DNA of 64,000 bases from Camarhynchus parvulus (GCF_901933205.1 NC_044582.1:14427820-14491819); one strand, 5' to 3'. Shown: positions 37,238 to 51,200, counted from the first letter of the stretch. The notes: generated by a model from the letters alone, not told the origin. Translations and numbers: made by a program.

Positions 37238-40200
37238 GTAAGTTCTCTTTTAGTGATGGAAATATAAGTTATACATTTTGCAAAGGTTTTCCATGGTAAC
37301 TTACCTAATTCCATTATTGTGATTATGGGTATTTTCAAGAATCAGTAATTATGTGCCAACTTACCTGTGCATGTGAAGATCATATGCCTGAATATCTGAA
37401 AAATAACAGGGAATATCTAACCACTGATCTATGGCATGCAGGCTAGATTTTACTCCCAGCATGCCAGAAATTTTATTTTCAGCTCTAACATTTTTAAATG
37501 CTTTAAAAGAGTGGGAACCACCTTGTGTTGTGTGACTTCTTTTTTTAAAAAATTATTTTATTTTAATTTTTTTAGTGTTTTGGTCTTCATGGTAAAAGGA
37601 AATTGCAAATGAGAACTGTTTCAGCCTGAGTTTTGTAAACATCCCTGAAAAGATATTTTGATTGGCTGCATGCACTTTATTTTAAGGTCATTTGAAGAAG
37701 GTGTCAATGATGATGTTTTAACAGTGCAGTTGTTACCATGGTCAGAGACAGGATCTAGATTTTTGAGTGGAGGGTTGGATTTGAAGATGTAATTTCTCCT
37801 CTGTATGTCCTTGAACTCACTGCAAAAGATGAAAGGAAGGGTTTTTCAAGTCCTTGGAGGTCATGGGGTGGAAGCACAGAGAATTATTGCAGATCATTAA
37901 AAACATTGTAGTAAAATATATTTATAAAAGAGGAGCTGGAGAGAGAAACTTCCTTCTTGGTAGGAGTGCTGGACTCCTGAGCAAGCTCAGCACAGAGACC
38001 CAGAGTGGGACCTCGTGTGTTGGACTGGGACAGCAGTTTGTCCTCTTGCTGTGTGTCTGTAGCTGGGGCTGTTTGGGGGAGACAAGCCCACAGAGTGAAT
38101 ATTTGCATGTAGAGGCTGCAGGGAGTTCAGTTTAAAGGTGAATCCTCAGGCAGGAGGAGCATGAAAATCATTGAGAGCTTTGGCAGAAGTGAGGATTCTG
38201 TGGGTGCTCCATGAGCTCAGCCTGCTGTGGGGTCTGGGTCTCATCCCACTGCTCAGGGCAGCTGGGGCTGCCTTATTAGGAATCTGCTTCCCTGGCAGTG
38301 TCCAGGAATGGCTTTTTGTAAACTCTGCAGCAGTGGTGCTGGCCCAGCCTGCTGGTGGTTAGTGCAGCAGGCATGTGTGGGAGCAAGAGGTGGCAATGCT
38401 TAAAGGGGAAAAGTGTGGTGTCCATGCCAAAACTACATAAACCAGCACCATCATGTAGCTGTTTGCAGAATGTAAAGTTGTTTTAACTAATGTCCACCTA
38501 GCTGTGACAGTAAAATGTATTGTTTACATTACAGGCTTTAAAGAAGACAGTTTGAATTTAGCTAACTGCAGCAGTGAGTCACTCAGGATGAGGCATCATG
38601 TTTAATCTCAGGAGGTCAGTGCAGATCTGAAGAAAAACAAAACTTGTGTCAGTTTGTTCCACAAACCTGTTGCATTATATTCTTCTGATGTGAAGTCAGG
38701 AGTAGAAAACTGCAAAAATTAGTCTGGCACACTCAGTCACTTTGGCTCAGCACAGGGAGAGAGCTCAGGGTTTGTCATATCAAAGCCAGGCAGTGAAAGC
38801 AGAATACATTTTGTTTAACTGAGGGAAGCTGTTTAAAATTGTCCTGACAGTAGAACAAAGGACAAAATCATTATGGTCCCATCAAGAGGATGGATGTGGC
38901 CAGTAACATCACTGGAGAATGGCTGAGGGTGTTGGGCTCTTCACCTTCTCACGGGTGCACAAAGGGAGCATGGACAGACAGTAATTGCAAAGAAATAGTA
39001 ATGCAAAGGACAAGAGAAAAATGGCACAAAGCCTGAACAGAAAAGAGTTATTGAGATGATGCCTGAGGGACTGTTCTGCACTGGATTTATAGGATTACTT
39101 GAGAAAGTAACTGTGGGAGCAGTTGTGTATGATGTGTGTGGGCCATCTCACTGAGGAGAGTAGAACAAGAGCTGTGGCTGTGTCATATTTAAAACCATTA
39201 CTGTGAAGTGACATAAGCTGATGGAAGAGACTCAGTCCTGATTCCCTGAACAAGCTAATCACCATAAAAATAAGGAAAATCATTCCAGTGTGAAAGGACA
39301 GTTAGAGAGGCACATGGAAGAAGAAGAGGGGTTCCTTTTCCTTCAGATGTGTGCTGACTGCAGCCAGCAGCAAGGTGTTAAGCTTAGAGAAGCCCACTAA
39401 AGGCTTGTCATAGGTAGCAAATAGTGTTTTTCTAGACCCCATTTTCTCTATCTGCTTTACTCCAAGCTGCTCTGGTTATTCCTTATGCTTTAGTCACAGA
39501 GTTTACATGCACAGTTTTCTCCTGTCTGTGAATGTGCACCAGCTGTCCCCTGTGAGAGCTGCATGCCATGCACTGAGCTATGTTAAAAGAGAGAACATCG
39601 TATAGATTACTGAACTATAAGGTTACCTTGGCTGTGGGTGCTGGCAAAGGGAGGATTGCAGTAATTAGCAAGAAACAGATACTGCTTCAAATCTGGCATT
39701 ACTGATAGGGACTCAGGTGAACACACAATTTAGGAACAGGCAATAGACTCCTTCCTTATTCACAATGACTCAAGAAAGAACAGTAATTATGGTGCTTTCA
39801 ATTTTAAAAAGTATTTTATTTTTTTAAAAATATTTTTATTTAAGTAGAATCCACTGCTGTAAGTTATGCTTTATGTCCTTTCTCTTCCCAATTCTCCATT
39901 TTTCCATATTTTGTTTGAGGCACGGATGATTGCTATCAACCAAAAGAGAGAAGAAAACTGCTATGGTGTATCAGATATCAGGACCTTGTAATCCCCAACT
40001 AGGGTGAGTTAGTGTAGCTCTTTTCTGTCTCTTTAGTCCAAGCCTTACAGGTAAAACAGTCTTGAATTCTTCTCAGAGTTCAGGGAAAGAAAGGGTGTTA
40101 CAAATTTTATTCACTTTCTGCTACACCAGTTCTTAGAAGAGCACCATGGTTGAATATTACTGTGACAGTTTGGTCAGGTTTAGGTTCTTTTATGTGGGGT

Positions 40201-41912
40201 TAATGCTTCTGATCCCATCTCAAAGCCAGGTGGCCCTGAAGAAAGGCAACAGAGCATAGATGTGGTGTGCTTCCCAAATACCAGCCAAGCACGGAGCCTT
40301 CCATATTAGTTCAGGTTTTGGAATTAATGTTGTAAGATACAGTCCCCATTGTTTGCTGTCCTGGAATTTCCAGGGTGCCTCAGTGAGTTGCTTTGGAAAT
40401 ACTGTATGTGTGTTCCTTACTGTGGGAATTTCACATTGTGGGCTGTGTGTTTGGCATGAAATTGTTGTGGGTTACAGGAGCCTGGTGCAGCTCCTGTGCT
40501 CACCCTGCTGCCAGGGCTGTACAGTCTCTGCTCAGATGGCTCTGGCCCTGAGGAGCCCATCCCTTCTGTCTCATCTTTTATTCTCTTCTGTTCAGACATT
40601 TTATTCAGCGCTTATAATCATCATATCCGAGTTCCTACCAGCGGCAGTAGTGATTTATCATTGGTTTCATGTTTTAATCCTTCTCTTTTAGAACTAGCTG
40701 AGAAAAAAGACAACTTTCAATTCTGCTGGGGGGCTATTGCAGACATACAGGGCATCAAGTGTTTTGGGGTTTTTTCAATAAAATAGCATTTTAAAACCCT
40801 ACAGAAACATTTGAGTCCAGAAACATCTTGTCAAAAAAGCCTGTTTCATAAGGCTCAGTGGCAATGGTCAGATCCCTCAGAGAACAGTGCTGTAAGATAA
40901 ACCCTCCTCAGGTGAAACAAGACTCAGTCCTCTTGGGTTTTATGTTTCTGCATATTGGCTGTGCTTCAGAGCCTCTGAGAGTCACTCAAATGCAGCTGCA
41001 CAGGGAGAATGGTCTCTTTATAGAGCAAATGTATTGTATGTCTGCAGAAAAGGCTTTGGTAGCCAGGGAGGAGGGAAGGAGCAGGCAGGACAGGAGGACA
41101 CAGGTCTCAAATGAGTTGACTTGAAAAACAAGGGGGTTTTTGTTTGTTTAGTTGGTGGATTTTTTTAAGGAAAACAAACCTGCTATCCTGGGAACCTTTT
41201 GTCTTTCTCATTAGACAGGTCTGACTCTTAAGAGGAGACACTTGGACATTGCTAAGACTGTGGAACATCAGGGTCAGCCAGTCCTGCCCCTACAAACCCA
41301 ACCTCTCTGGGAGGGCAGGCACACACTGTGCTGCTCTGCTGGCCCAGGAGCTTCAGAGAAAGATAAAAATCTTCAAGTGACCATGCTCTAGGTGATGTCT
41401 GGCTCTTCTGGCATTCAGTAGGGCCAGGATTTCCCTCTTTGAGTGCTGAGCAAAGTTTAGAGCTCTTAGACTTTCTGCACTTCTAGTGAGCCCACAAGTT
41501 TTTTTTTGTCACTGGTTTTTGCAATAAAATAATTTTCTCAAATCTGTAGGTCTCACAAATTCAAAGGTGTTATACAAAAAGAGAATGGAGAGAGTCCAGC
41601 CGTTCCCCTGTGAGGCTGAGCAGGATCAGAACATTTGTTGGGTCAGAACAGGAGTTCCATGGGCTGGTTCTCAGCTGGTTTCTGGCCACACAAGTTTGGG
41701 ATGAGGTCCTTTGTTTTCTGTTCAGGTGCAGCTGAGACTGTAGGCAGGAGGCACTTGTGTGGAGGGGAATGTGCTGGTGAACTGAACCATAGATCTGGAG
41801 GGAAAAGGCACATGTGCTCATTTGCTTGGCTCTCTTGGTTCCCTCTCCAGAGAGCTCAGCTGCTGGGGGCTGGGGTAGGCAGCAGAGGGTGTGAACTGAT
41901 TTTAGGGTCAGC

Positions 41913-41939
41913 TTTAGCTGATTTAGCTGATTTAGCTCA
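41913..41939. repeat. Three copies of a 9-bp unit
   Basis: TTTAGCTGA is repeated three times head to tail, the last copy ending TTTAGCTCA. It is a short tandem repeat with no further context. Confidence 0.8.
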
Positions 41940-42562
41940 GCCTTGCTCTTGGTCATCAGTGCAGATAGATTTTGAGTCACACCTTGAAGCTTGCTGTGCA
42001 AAGACTGCTTGCTGGCTTTCTGTGGAGAGTGAACACTCTAACCTTGGTTGAAGCTCATTGCACCTGATTTTTAAAGTTAATAAGAATGAAAGGTTTACAG
42101 AATACTTCTGCCCGGGCAGCTGGGGTTCTCAGCAGTAATATGTGTTTATAACTCTGCCATTGAATCCATAAACCAAATGCTATTTCCCTCCTAAAATTTA
42201 CAGTCAGATCTGTTGCTGCTTAACAGGGCAAGTAGAAAATAGAGTCATGTAGCCAAATTGGGCCTTGAATGGCTCTTTCCCTGCTCTACAGGTAGGTGAC
42301 CATTTTCCCTTTTTCCTGGAGAAGCAGTCTAGTATTTCTTTCCTCTGTGCTCAGCTGCATATAGGAGCAAATGAAAGCCAGGCCCAGCTTTAAAGCCATT
42401 TCCTCACAGGCAGTGCAGAAAGTGTTCTACCATGCCTTGCTCCCTCTTTTAGTAACAGTTGGGCTGATTTTGGGATTAAGTCCTCATGGTTAAACAGCAC
42501 TGTCTGCCATTTGCTTAGGTGCCGAATCAGGAGAACAGCTTTGCATGGGGTGCTGGGGGTGG

Positions 42563-42588
42563 GATGTAACGTGGCGATGTAACGTGGC
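42563..42588. repeat. 13-bp perfect tandem duplication
   Basis: GATGTAACGTGGC is repeated exactly at 42563-42575 and 42576-42588. Each copy carries one CpG (AACGTG), so the motif doubles a possible basic helix-loop-helix or CRE-half-site-like core. The identity of the copies suggests a recent event. Confidence 0.85.
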
Positions 42589-44345
42589 CATGCCATGAGC
42601 AGAGCTGCTGCATTTTTCTCACAAAGGAACAATGCACCCAGCAGCTGTTGAGCAAACAGCCCTGGCTTTATTGCTGCCACAATAAGTGTCATTCACACCA
42701 TCCTGGGGCACAGCCCGAGGAATGCTGCACACCATCTGCACCAAAGGCAGAGAAACAAATGCAGGCCTTGCTCACAGCACTGCAGGCACGTTTGGGAAAA
42801 GTCAGATGGCCTTGGATCATCAATACAGCATTTCAACAGAGCAGAGGAAAACAGGCTCACACAGTGTGTAGATACAGAGCCAGATTGTGATGCCCTTTTG
42901 GCCATGCCCAGGCCACAAGAGGTTCTCTAGAAGTTGCTAAGCTTGCCAGTGACATCTGGCGATGTTTGAGTAGCGAAGATTTGATTTGGACACTGGTTAT
43001 TTGCTGAAGAACCTTAGCAGATTTATGTACTTCTTCCATGTAATTCATTCACACACACCTACAAAGCACAGATCTATTAGGTAAGAGCAGTGCAGGTGCT
43101 CAAGAAAAGCCCTGCTGGCTTTAAAGTGATTTTTCAGAAGTACATTTTCCCTCCCTATATGTCCCTTTGTGCCGTGGAAACTGAGTGTAGCTGTTCTGCC
43201 TTGCCATGGGAACACTGCTTCGAAGAACATTTCCTTTAACCAGGCTTTTAGCGCATCCATTTTGATTTACATCCAAATGGGTCACAGACATCAATGCAGT
43301 ATTATATGGGCAGAAAAAGGGAATGAAATGCTTTTAACATGAAAAATATGCTCTTGCATATAGGCCAACTTTTGTTCTCTTTCAATTTATCTAGGATTTG
43401 GGTGGGTTTAATTCTAGGACTGAATTCAGTACTGGCATAAGTGAGCACAACTCCATTAGTGCAAATGGAGTCTCAGCATTTATGTCAACAGTGAACTTAG
43501 ATCATTGAATTTTTCCTATGTTTGGGCTTGCATGTTTCCTGCAAGATAATATACACATGTACTTGCCCATATGCTGCACATATGCACATAAAAAATCCAC
43601 TGAGGAGGACATTTGGCTCTTTGCTCCATGTTGACTTTCTGTATAGAAACAGCAATCAACTTGTGCAGTTTTTGCTTCTCCTGTAGCTAATGTGCCATGC
43701 ATCTGTAAGGGTCAACCATGCAGAATGCCACGTTGTGAGTGAGATCCCTAGCAGGAAAGGCAAACATGAAAATTGCTTTTCTTTCCTCAGTCTGCAGGAC
43801 CTCACATGCGCACAGATCCTTGCGATTCATTTGTTCTGATTTTTTTTCTCCCCTGTTACCATGAAGTTGAACACTGTTGTGAACAGAGGGGCACACAGAG
43901 ATACTATAGATACTTATCATTGGAATGAATTGTAATATTTATTCAGCTGCAGGCCTCAAGGGTGGTGTATGCCATGAGTTCTGCTTGAAGAATAGCAAGG
44001 CCAAGGCAGAGATGTCTTATTCTGTGCAATGCTTCCTGCAGCATCAGTGGTGTTAGGCTGGTCATCAGGTTTGAGAGATGTGGGCATTGCATTTTCTTGG
44101 ATTACCAAAGTGTAGATCTTCTGAATATAGACCATGACCTGGCTGCACTGAGAACACAAAGCTGACAGCTGATTTTTTGCACAAACCTTTACTATAAATG
44201 CATGGCAAAGGTGACAGGCATGCACAGGTAAGAGTTGTGTGCACTGGTCAAAGGTTATTGGCCATCTGGAGGCCAGGTGTCCTCAGGAGTCCATATTGTG
44301 GGCACCAAATACTTCCCCCCAATATTTAAAAGCAGAGGTAATAGT

Positions 44346-44366
44346 TTCCTTTTTTTTTTTTTAATT
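44346..44366. repeat. Poly-T run
   Basis: A run of about thirteen T's is followed by AATTTAG. It might be the A-tail of a minus-strand retroposon, but no body was recognised to its right. Confidence 0.6.
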
Positions 44367-45799
44367 TAGATTGAAGGGCCTTTGGTATATCTTGAGAGTG
44401 ACTTTTCCAATGCTCACTCTGCCCAACAAAATGGGACGTCCTTGTTTTCTCAGTATCAAAAGAGCTAAATAACATTTATAGTGAAAATTCGGGGACACTG
44501 GCCTATGGAGCAGGATGAAATGGGATCTCTAGGAAGAAAAGTAGGGCTCTGCCCACATATAAAACTTGACCCTTCTCTGTGAACATTATCCCTGTGAATA
44601 ATTGGAAATATGCAGTCGGGCTTCCTGCTGTGTGCCATCCCCTGAGGCCACACCCGCTGTATTGCTTTACACGGTGCAGCAATGCACAGCCAGATTTACA
44701 TATATATCACAGAAAAGTGTTTACAAAAAAAATTACCATGTGATTGAGCTGGGAAGCTGCAGAGGGCCCCAACTGTATGAGTTTCCATGCACTTCAGCCA
44801 GAAGATTTATTTCCAATTTGTTATTCATAAGGGAAGAGAGAGAGAGATTGGGATGGGGTCCTTTGAAGTGGAAAACAAAGTCTTCTATTCAGCCTTCAGC
44901 TTAATAGAATACACATGACACAGGCTTGGCATGGCGGCCCTTTCATGTAATGTGCTCCTTGTCATTCTGCTTCCCTAGGCTGTGGGTGCTAGTGGGAATG
45001 GGTACTGCCCTGGAAAAGCCAGGTTGTCCCCTGCAGCCTTCTGCTGCAGGAGCACAGTGTGAGCAGGTAGGAGCCTTTTTGGTGATGGCAGTGGGGGACC
45101 CAGGCTGAGCCAGCTGCTGCAGTCGTGTTGCTCGTAATTCCCGGCTTGTTTCATCCTGCAGGAGCACGTGGAGACAGAGCAGTGTTCTTGGGGCTTCTGC
45201 AGGCATTACATGGGCACTTCTGCCCTGTTTTGGAGCCTCTGAGCTGTGCCCCTTGGGTCCTGAGCTCTGCCTGACCTGATCTCTCCTCATAATCCCCCTG
45301 AATGGAAGGCTCTTCTGTTCAGCATCCAGGATGGCAGAGTGTGCCCTAAGCACTGTACCACTGCAATAACCAGCAATTTTGTCCAAAGTCAGTGTTTTAG
45401 GCAGATATGTATATGGATCCTCTGTTTCTTTCCAGGAACAAGGCCCTGGTTTTATAGTAATCTACAAACCCCTAACAGCTTCTGTGCTTTGCCCTGTCTT
45501 AATGGTATTAAAACCTGCTCAGAGGGCGAGTTTTTGAAGAACTTACAGGCCTGACTTACCAGCCCTGTCAATTAGTTGGTCCATGGGCTATGAGAGAAAA
45601 CATGTGTGACCTCCAGCACGTCATCCTGGCCCACAGCATCGTGTGGTTAGAAAGAATTTGGACAGGAGTCCTGCCCAGGTCCTCTTGGCCCTGTGACACT
45701 TGTTCCTCTTGGCTTCTTCCAGGATCATGTCCTCGTGCCCTGCTTCCCTCTTTCTTGCTCTTCTGCATGTTCAGGTTTGGAGCTCTGGGTGAATCACCG

Positions 45800-46040
45800 A
45801 AATTGGAGATGGAAAGAAACGCATGAAGTCATCTCATCCTGCCCTTGCCAGTGCAGGATTATTCCCCACATTTCAGTCTTGAGTGCCTTCTCCAGTCTAT
45901 TTTTAAATGACTCAAAGGAGAGGGCTTTCCTCTCCTCCCTGGGGAGGCTGGCTCCGTGGTTCAGTAGACCTCACTGTTGGGGAATTTGCTTCCTGTTCTC
46001 CAGCCTCAATTCTCCTTTTCCCTAATTTAATTGAACTGTT
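45800..46040 (-). repeat. Old CR1-like LINE fragment
   Basis: The + strand contains AAGTCATCTCATCCTGCCC, CAGTGCAGGATTATTCCCCA, TTTTTAAATGACTCAAAGG, CTCCCTGGGGAGGCTGG and TCACTGTTGGGGAATTTGC. This is the order seen in reversed, ancient amniote CR1 3' regions (shared with turtles and crocodiles, as I recall them). It lacks the young avian octamer tail. The similarity is eroded, so the borders are approximate. Confidence 0.6.
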
Positions 46041-48148
46041 CCTGGCTCCACCCTTTTAAAGCATTTTCCATATTGCATGACTGTTGCAAATACCTGTTGT
46101 CAATTTGCAGGCGTAATGGATGGGAATTCATCACTGTTTGCCTTGCTTGGCAGAGGTTCTTTGTGCAGAGCTGCCCTGGGCAGCCAGGCTCTATCAGAAA
46201 CTAGATTTTAGAGCTACATGCCAAGAAATCAGAACGACCTTTTCCTTCTTCTTTGGACAATGACATTAACATAAAACCCCATCATGACTGAGAATAGGCT
46301 GGGCTTCTGGCAAAGCCATAAATGTATTAATGGGCTGGTTTTCCTCTTAGTCCTCCAGCAGCTCTTGCACAGTGCATTTTTACATGGCAGCAGTAACTGT
46401 TCTGAGTTCTTGGGCTCAGCTGTAGATGTCCAGATGTTTGGAGAATGTGTAGAAAAAAACCCAACACAATAATTCTGCTTCTATCAAAAGAAAGCTGTGG
46501 CTCCAGAAGCTCAGTTTTTAAACCCTGGCTTTCAATTCAAGGTTTCTTAAGCACCTGAAGTGTTTTGCAGATGGGTGCTGAAGGTGGGATTTATGCTTTC
46601 ACAGTACCCAGATACTCTGGGAGGTAGTTTGTCTAGGGGAGTGTGTCCTTCTTCCATCAGGACTGAGTTGCAAGAGAACTGTATGTCCAAAGACTGTAAG
46701 TTATTCCAGAAAAGCATATCATGGTTTTGAAGAATTATGAATCCCTATTTATTTATTTATGAAATGAAAATCAGTTTCTGCTGTGGGTGATGGCAGAATA
46801 GCAGCCCATACCAAAAACACCAGGAAAAGAATGGCTAGCATTAGAGAGGCTGGAGCCCCTCTAGTGCTTTCGTACAGCAGAGCTGCAGCTATTTAGCTGT
46901 GGCAGGGTACCAAACAACATTGTGGCTGGCCATTGTTGCTTGAACAGTTTGATTTTTAAAACATTCAACTGAAATATAACCGCCAGCCAAGCTGGAAGAA
47001 GCGAGTCACGAGAAGAGCATGTTAAATGAAGAGTCAGCAAACGAGAGCAGAGCTCTCCTGCTCCAGTGGGAAGTGGCTGCACTGCAGACCAGGAGCCCAA
47101 GAGCAATAATCTCAGCCTAGCTCTGCTATCCAGTTGCTTCTAAGAAAATTTTATAGTACAGCAGTAATATGACTTTAAAAAGAAGGAGAATGCCACAGCT
47201 ATAAAATAAAATTGATGATTTCTCAGTGGTGGGCCTTAGAAGGGCCGTGGATCCCATCCCTTCCTGCTCAGTACTGATCCTCACATCATAAACCAGAAAC
47301 TTCTCCTCCAGAGCTTTCAATGTGAAGTGTTTCAGGAGATGAGGAAGAGGATGGAGCAGGGTGCAGGGAGGGGAGAACACAGAGACTGCAGCTGCCGGGG
47401 AAAACCCCTCCCAGCAGACACTGGCCTTGGCTGCTGATACTGACAGGGCTCGTCAAATTGTGTGACGTGACTTGAGAGGTGGTTTTGGAAGGCACTGTTC
47501 TTGTTGGGGCTTTCAGTGTGTGTGTTTAAATGCTGCTGTGAGGAAATGGAGGGAGCAGGGGGTGTGGAGAGGAGGGTGTGTGGTCCCTAACGACGCCAAG
47601 TGAAAAACAGAGACACACCTGCTTTGGGGTATAATGGGAGTGATAAGAGCAATTTCTTAATGGTGGGGTTTTTTGAGGAGTGTGAGGGGAAGGGTCGGTT
47701 TAAGAAATGTAGGGGAGCAAACAGGACTTGTGTCTCGTGGAAGCTGTTCATTTTAAATGGGAGCCTTTTGTGCATCTGGGATGAGCTGATATTGGTTCTT
47801 GCATGCCGCCCTCACGCTCAGTGTTTTGCTTTGTGCTGTTTTATCTGCCAAAAAGAAAATAAATTCACAAAATATTTGCAAAGTTGCATGGCCACAGGCT
47901 TAAATACATACATATGAATTCCCTGAAAGCAATTTGCTTCAAGCCCTCCTCAGTTCCAGACGTCTTTCTCACTCCATCTGCTTGTTCAAGTACACAAGTT
48001 CCTTGGGAAAAATCACTTATTACATCACTCAAAAATGCCACAAAAATAGCTTTTCACTTAAGTTCCCATCCTCAGAGTTAACTCACATGGGGATCAGATA
48101 GATTCAAACATTTAATAACTTTTTATTTTCCTTTCTCTTTAAACACAG

Positions 48149-48218
48149 GATCTCTGGTCATGGAAGCAGGGTCACGTGGTGGATTCTTGGCAGTCAGCAG
48201 TCTGTGGAGCTTTTGCAG
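48149..48218 (+). CDS. SLC25A26: SLC25A26 coding exon (loop and start of H5)
   Basis: The exon encodes [20 protein letters not shown] and then AFA plus the first base of a glycine codon, so it ends in phase 1. It covers the cytosolic-side loop after H4 and the first half of transmembrane helix H5. The small-residue pattern G-A-F-A-G-G across the next junction fits the GxxxG-like packing of odd helices in mitochondrial carriers. The acceptor is AAACACAG at 48141-48148. The donor is GTGCAA at 48219, clearly weaker than the other four in this gene. At 70 nt its length is not a multiple of three, so skipping it would break the frame. A longer open frame starting at ATG 48160 is in the wrong frame and should be ignored. 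Confidence 0.96.
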
Positions 48219-51200
48219 GTGCAAAGGATTATATGTTATACTGGGAAAGACTAAAGAAGAAAGGGAAAAATGTGCAAATCTATTAAGTATAGCAGAACAA
48301 CATTCCTTTGTAATTCAAGTTTGTTTAGAAGAAAACGGATCCAGTTGTTGTTTGGAAATGGGAAAGTCAGCAAAGGAAAGAGAAGAAGAAAAAAAAAAGA
48401 CTCAACCAGGGTGTCTGTTTGAAAGACAACCAATTTGTTTTTGACAAATTTCTGTTATTTAAAAACTGTGGGCCTGTCAGTCAGGCTTTGTGATTATTTC
48501 AAAGTTGATTTGTAAAATCCTCATCCAGAAGAAACTCAGTTTGGGTGGGGGTTTGTGCAGCTGTTCGCTCCGAGCGCTTCCCCAGGGGCTGAAGTGATTG
48601 CAGAGGCCGTGATTCACCATTCCTGTGACAGCTCTGACAGCCACCTAGATTAACTGGAGGCAGGAGAGCAGAGGGCCAGCACTGCTCAGCCTGGAGGCAA
48701 AAGCCTTCTGCAGCAAAAAAACCCCAGAGGATGAAACATCTGGGCAATCTCCAGACACTACAACAAGAATAAAGGGTGGCAGAATACAATACTGCACTAT
48801 TTGTTACCAAACAAGCCAGAAGTTAATTGGATTCTTCAGTAGGCTTCTTGCTTGATTTTAGCCTACTGTACTTGCTTCCAAAAAAACAAAAAGAGGAAAA
48901 AGAAAAATCAATTAATGACTCATCAGTATAGCTGACAAGTTTGAGGGAGGAGAGATTCATCTGTCTTAATAGAAAAAACAGATTCATAGTAAAGGGATGG
49001 ATAGCCAGAGCTTTTTCCCCAAGGAGCTAAAATACATTTTGAGATTCCAAACTAGTAACAGAATATGTGGAAAAAATAAATCCTGTTTAAAGAGAAATTA
49101 TAGCACTTCTTGAAATAGAGATTATCAAAAGCAAAGCTTGTTCTTTGATAACTTACCAACTCGGAGCCATTACATTGTATGTAGTTTTTTAAAAATAAGT
49201 TCTGTTAGGGGAAATGAAGTATTAATAGCAGCAGAATTCCAGCAGAGACTCAGGATTGTTTTGGAGGGCGCTGAAACTGCACAGCTGAGGGGAGGCAGCG
49301 TGGCTGTGGCTGCACAGGGTTAAGAGGTCGGGTGTGTGAGCAATGAGGGAATGGTTGAGGTAGAACTGATTCCATTCTGGGGCCGAGGGAATATTTTAGG
49401 TGACCTCTTGTAGTCTTGTCCAGCTGTATTTTTTCTGTTTATGCTGATGGGAAGGGAGTTTTATTCTGCTTAAGATCCTGCTGTTGGGTTTTACACTGAC
49501 TTCATCAATCAGTGCAAACCAAGTAAGAGCAAATGAAGCAGATAGTTCATTTTTGTTTTGAAACAAATCAAACTAACAGACTAAAAATGCTTTAAAATGC
49601 AATCTGTATGTCTGCAGGTGTGATGGGCTCATTAATTTAACACTGCTGATTTATTTACAGTTAGATTGATACAAAAACTGTGTTCAGGCATGTTCAGAGA
49701 GCTGGAAAGGTTATCTGATTTACCCAGAGCCCTGCAGAGTAATTTCCTGAGGTCAAATTTGGTGCCTCAGTTGGGAATTTAGCCCAGTGCCTCCAGTTCT
49801 TTTTCTGTATGTCCTGATCCTGACCAGTCAAAATAAGAGGAATCTTATTTTGTAGCTCATGTTGTAATTGGTGAGGATAAATATTCTCTGGGTTACCCTT
49901 TCTCCAGCCAGTTTTTCCTTCTCTGTTCTTTGTCTCCCTATTATTTCCTTTTCACCAACAATATTGTAATCTTCCTTTCTCATGTGTCCTTTGAGGAGCT
50001 GCTTCAAGGCTCAGGAGGTTGAGCTCTTTTTGGATCAGAACCTTCCCCTCTGCCTTCCTCTGAGATATGTTAACAAGCTGGCTCTGATATTGATCTATTC
50101 TGGTACTGCATCCATTCTGTTTCACTGAAAATATTTATCCTTCTTGCTGAGGGGAGGTAGTGGAAAAATAATTTCCTGCATTCTGAACAATGGACTCCAG
50201 AGTTAAAAATTATTAACTACCTACATGTAGCTTCAGGTGAGGGAAGAAAAGGCCAACCAAACTCTTTATCCCTTTCTCTCCATCTCAAAACAAAAAAAAT
50301 TAAAACCTCACCAATACTCTGTGAATAAAACAAGACGGATGTGTGCATAGAAGTGATTTTAAATCATTGTGTTATTATCCTTAAAAGGAGAATGTTATCC
50401 AAAAAACAACCTTTGCACACAGATATGCCCTCAAATGCCACCATGGTGGTGGTGGGATGGTGAAATCACACAGACAGGCTTTTCTCCTGTGTTCTTTGCT
50501 TGAATTCAATACTTTCTAAAAATATGTTAGAGGTCCTGAGGGGCAGGGTAATAAGCTGAAAGAAACTGAAAGAAAAGTCCTGTTTAGCTTCCCTTTATGG
50601 CATACACACATGTGTGTGTGTCTGTATGAGCTGGTTATAACTATTTGGTGAAGACAGAACCAAGAGCAACAATCTGTTGAATTCCATCCCCAGTGCCTGT
50701 GAAATGGCAGCAGTTCAGCCCTCATATGTAAAATGGATGTATGTGATCCATGGGCTTTTTATGGAAATGTAAATGGCATGAACATAAATATCAGAGATTT
50801 GGAATCCTCTCTGACTCATCTGTTAATAATTTAATCCCTCAAGGCCTTGTCCAGCTTTATCGTCATCTTTGGTGTCTTAGCAGAGATGTTTGGAGTATTT
50901 GGGGAGTGGGAAAAGGTGATACCTGAGCAGAAGAACCCAAGGGTAGATCTAAATGAGATTTTAAGCCTGAGGTTGTGTTTGAACCAAACCTTTCCTCTGG
51001 GCTTGGACTGCCTGGCTGTACCACCCCAGTCCTGCAGTGTGCCAAGGCAGGTGTCCCAGGAGAGCTGCTGGGCTTCCTGTGTTCTCCATGCAAGGGACAG
51101 TGGCAAGGAGATCCTGCCATTGGGTATTAGCTGTTGGAAAAGGAAAGCACTGCCCTGGAGCAGCGAGGTGATCCCCAGCTTGTCAAAGAACCTGAATATC

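Larger units (their letters stand above)
37238..48148 (+). other. SLC25A26: SLC25A26 intron, 10.9 kb
   Basis: This phase 0 intron has a consensus donor (GTAAGT) and the acceptor AAACACAG. It holds an old CR1-like block at about 45800-46040, a TTTAGCTGA triplication at 41913-41939 and a 13-bp tandem duplication at 42563-42588. A poly-T run lies near 44350, and there are AT-rich tracts at 37540-37575 and 39800-39845. The rest is unique sequence. The longest open frames (about 145 codons, both strands) show no recognisable protein and no splice context. Confidence 0.88.

Noticed and set aside
44200..44320. Minus-strand TTTGGTGCCCAC near 44308, like a retroviral primer-binding-site region
   Set aside because: No LTR end was found next to it and no gag or pol similarity follows. 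The match is only about ten bases.
48160..48444. ATG-initiated open frame covering the 70-nt exon
   Set aside because: It reads the exon in a different frame. The frame that joins the neighbouring exons gives the SAM carrier peptide.
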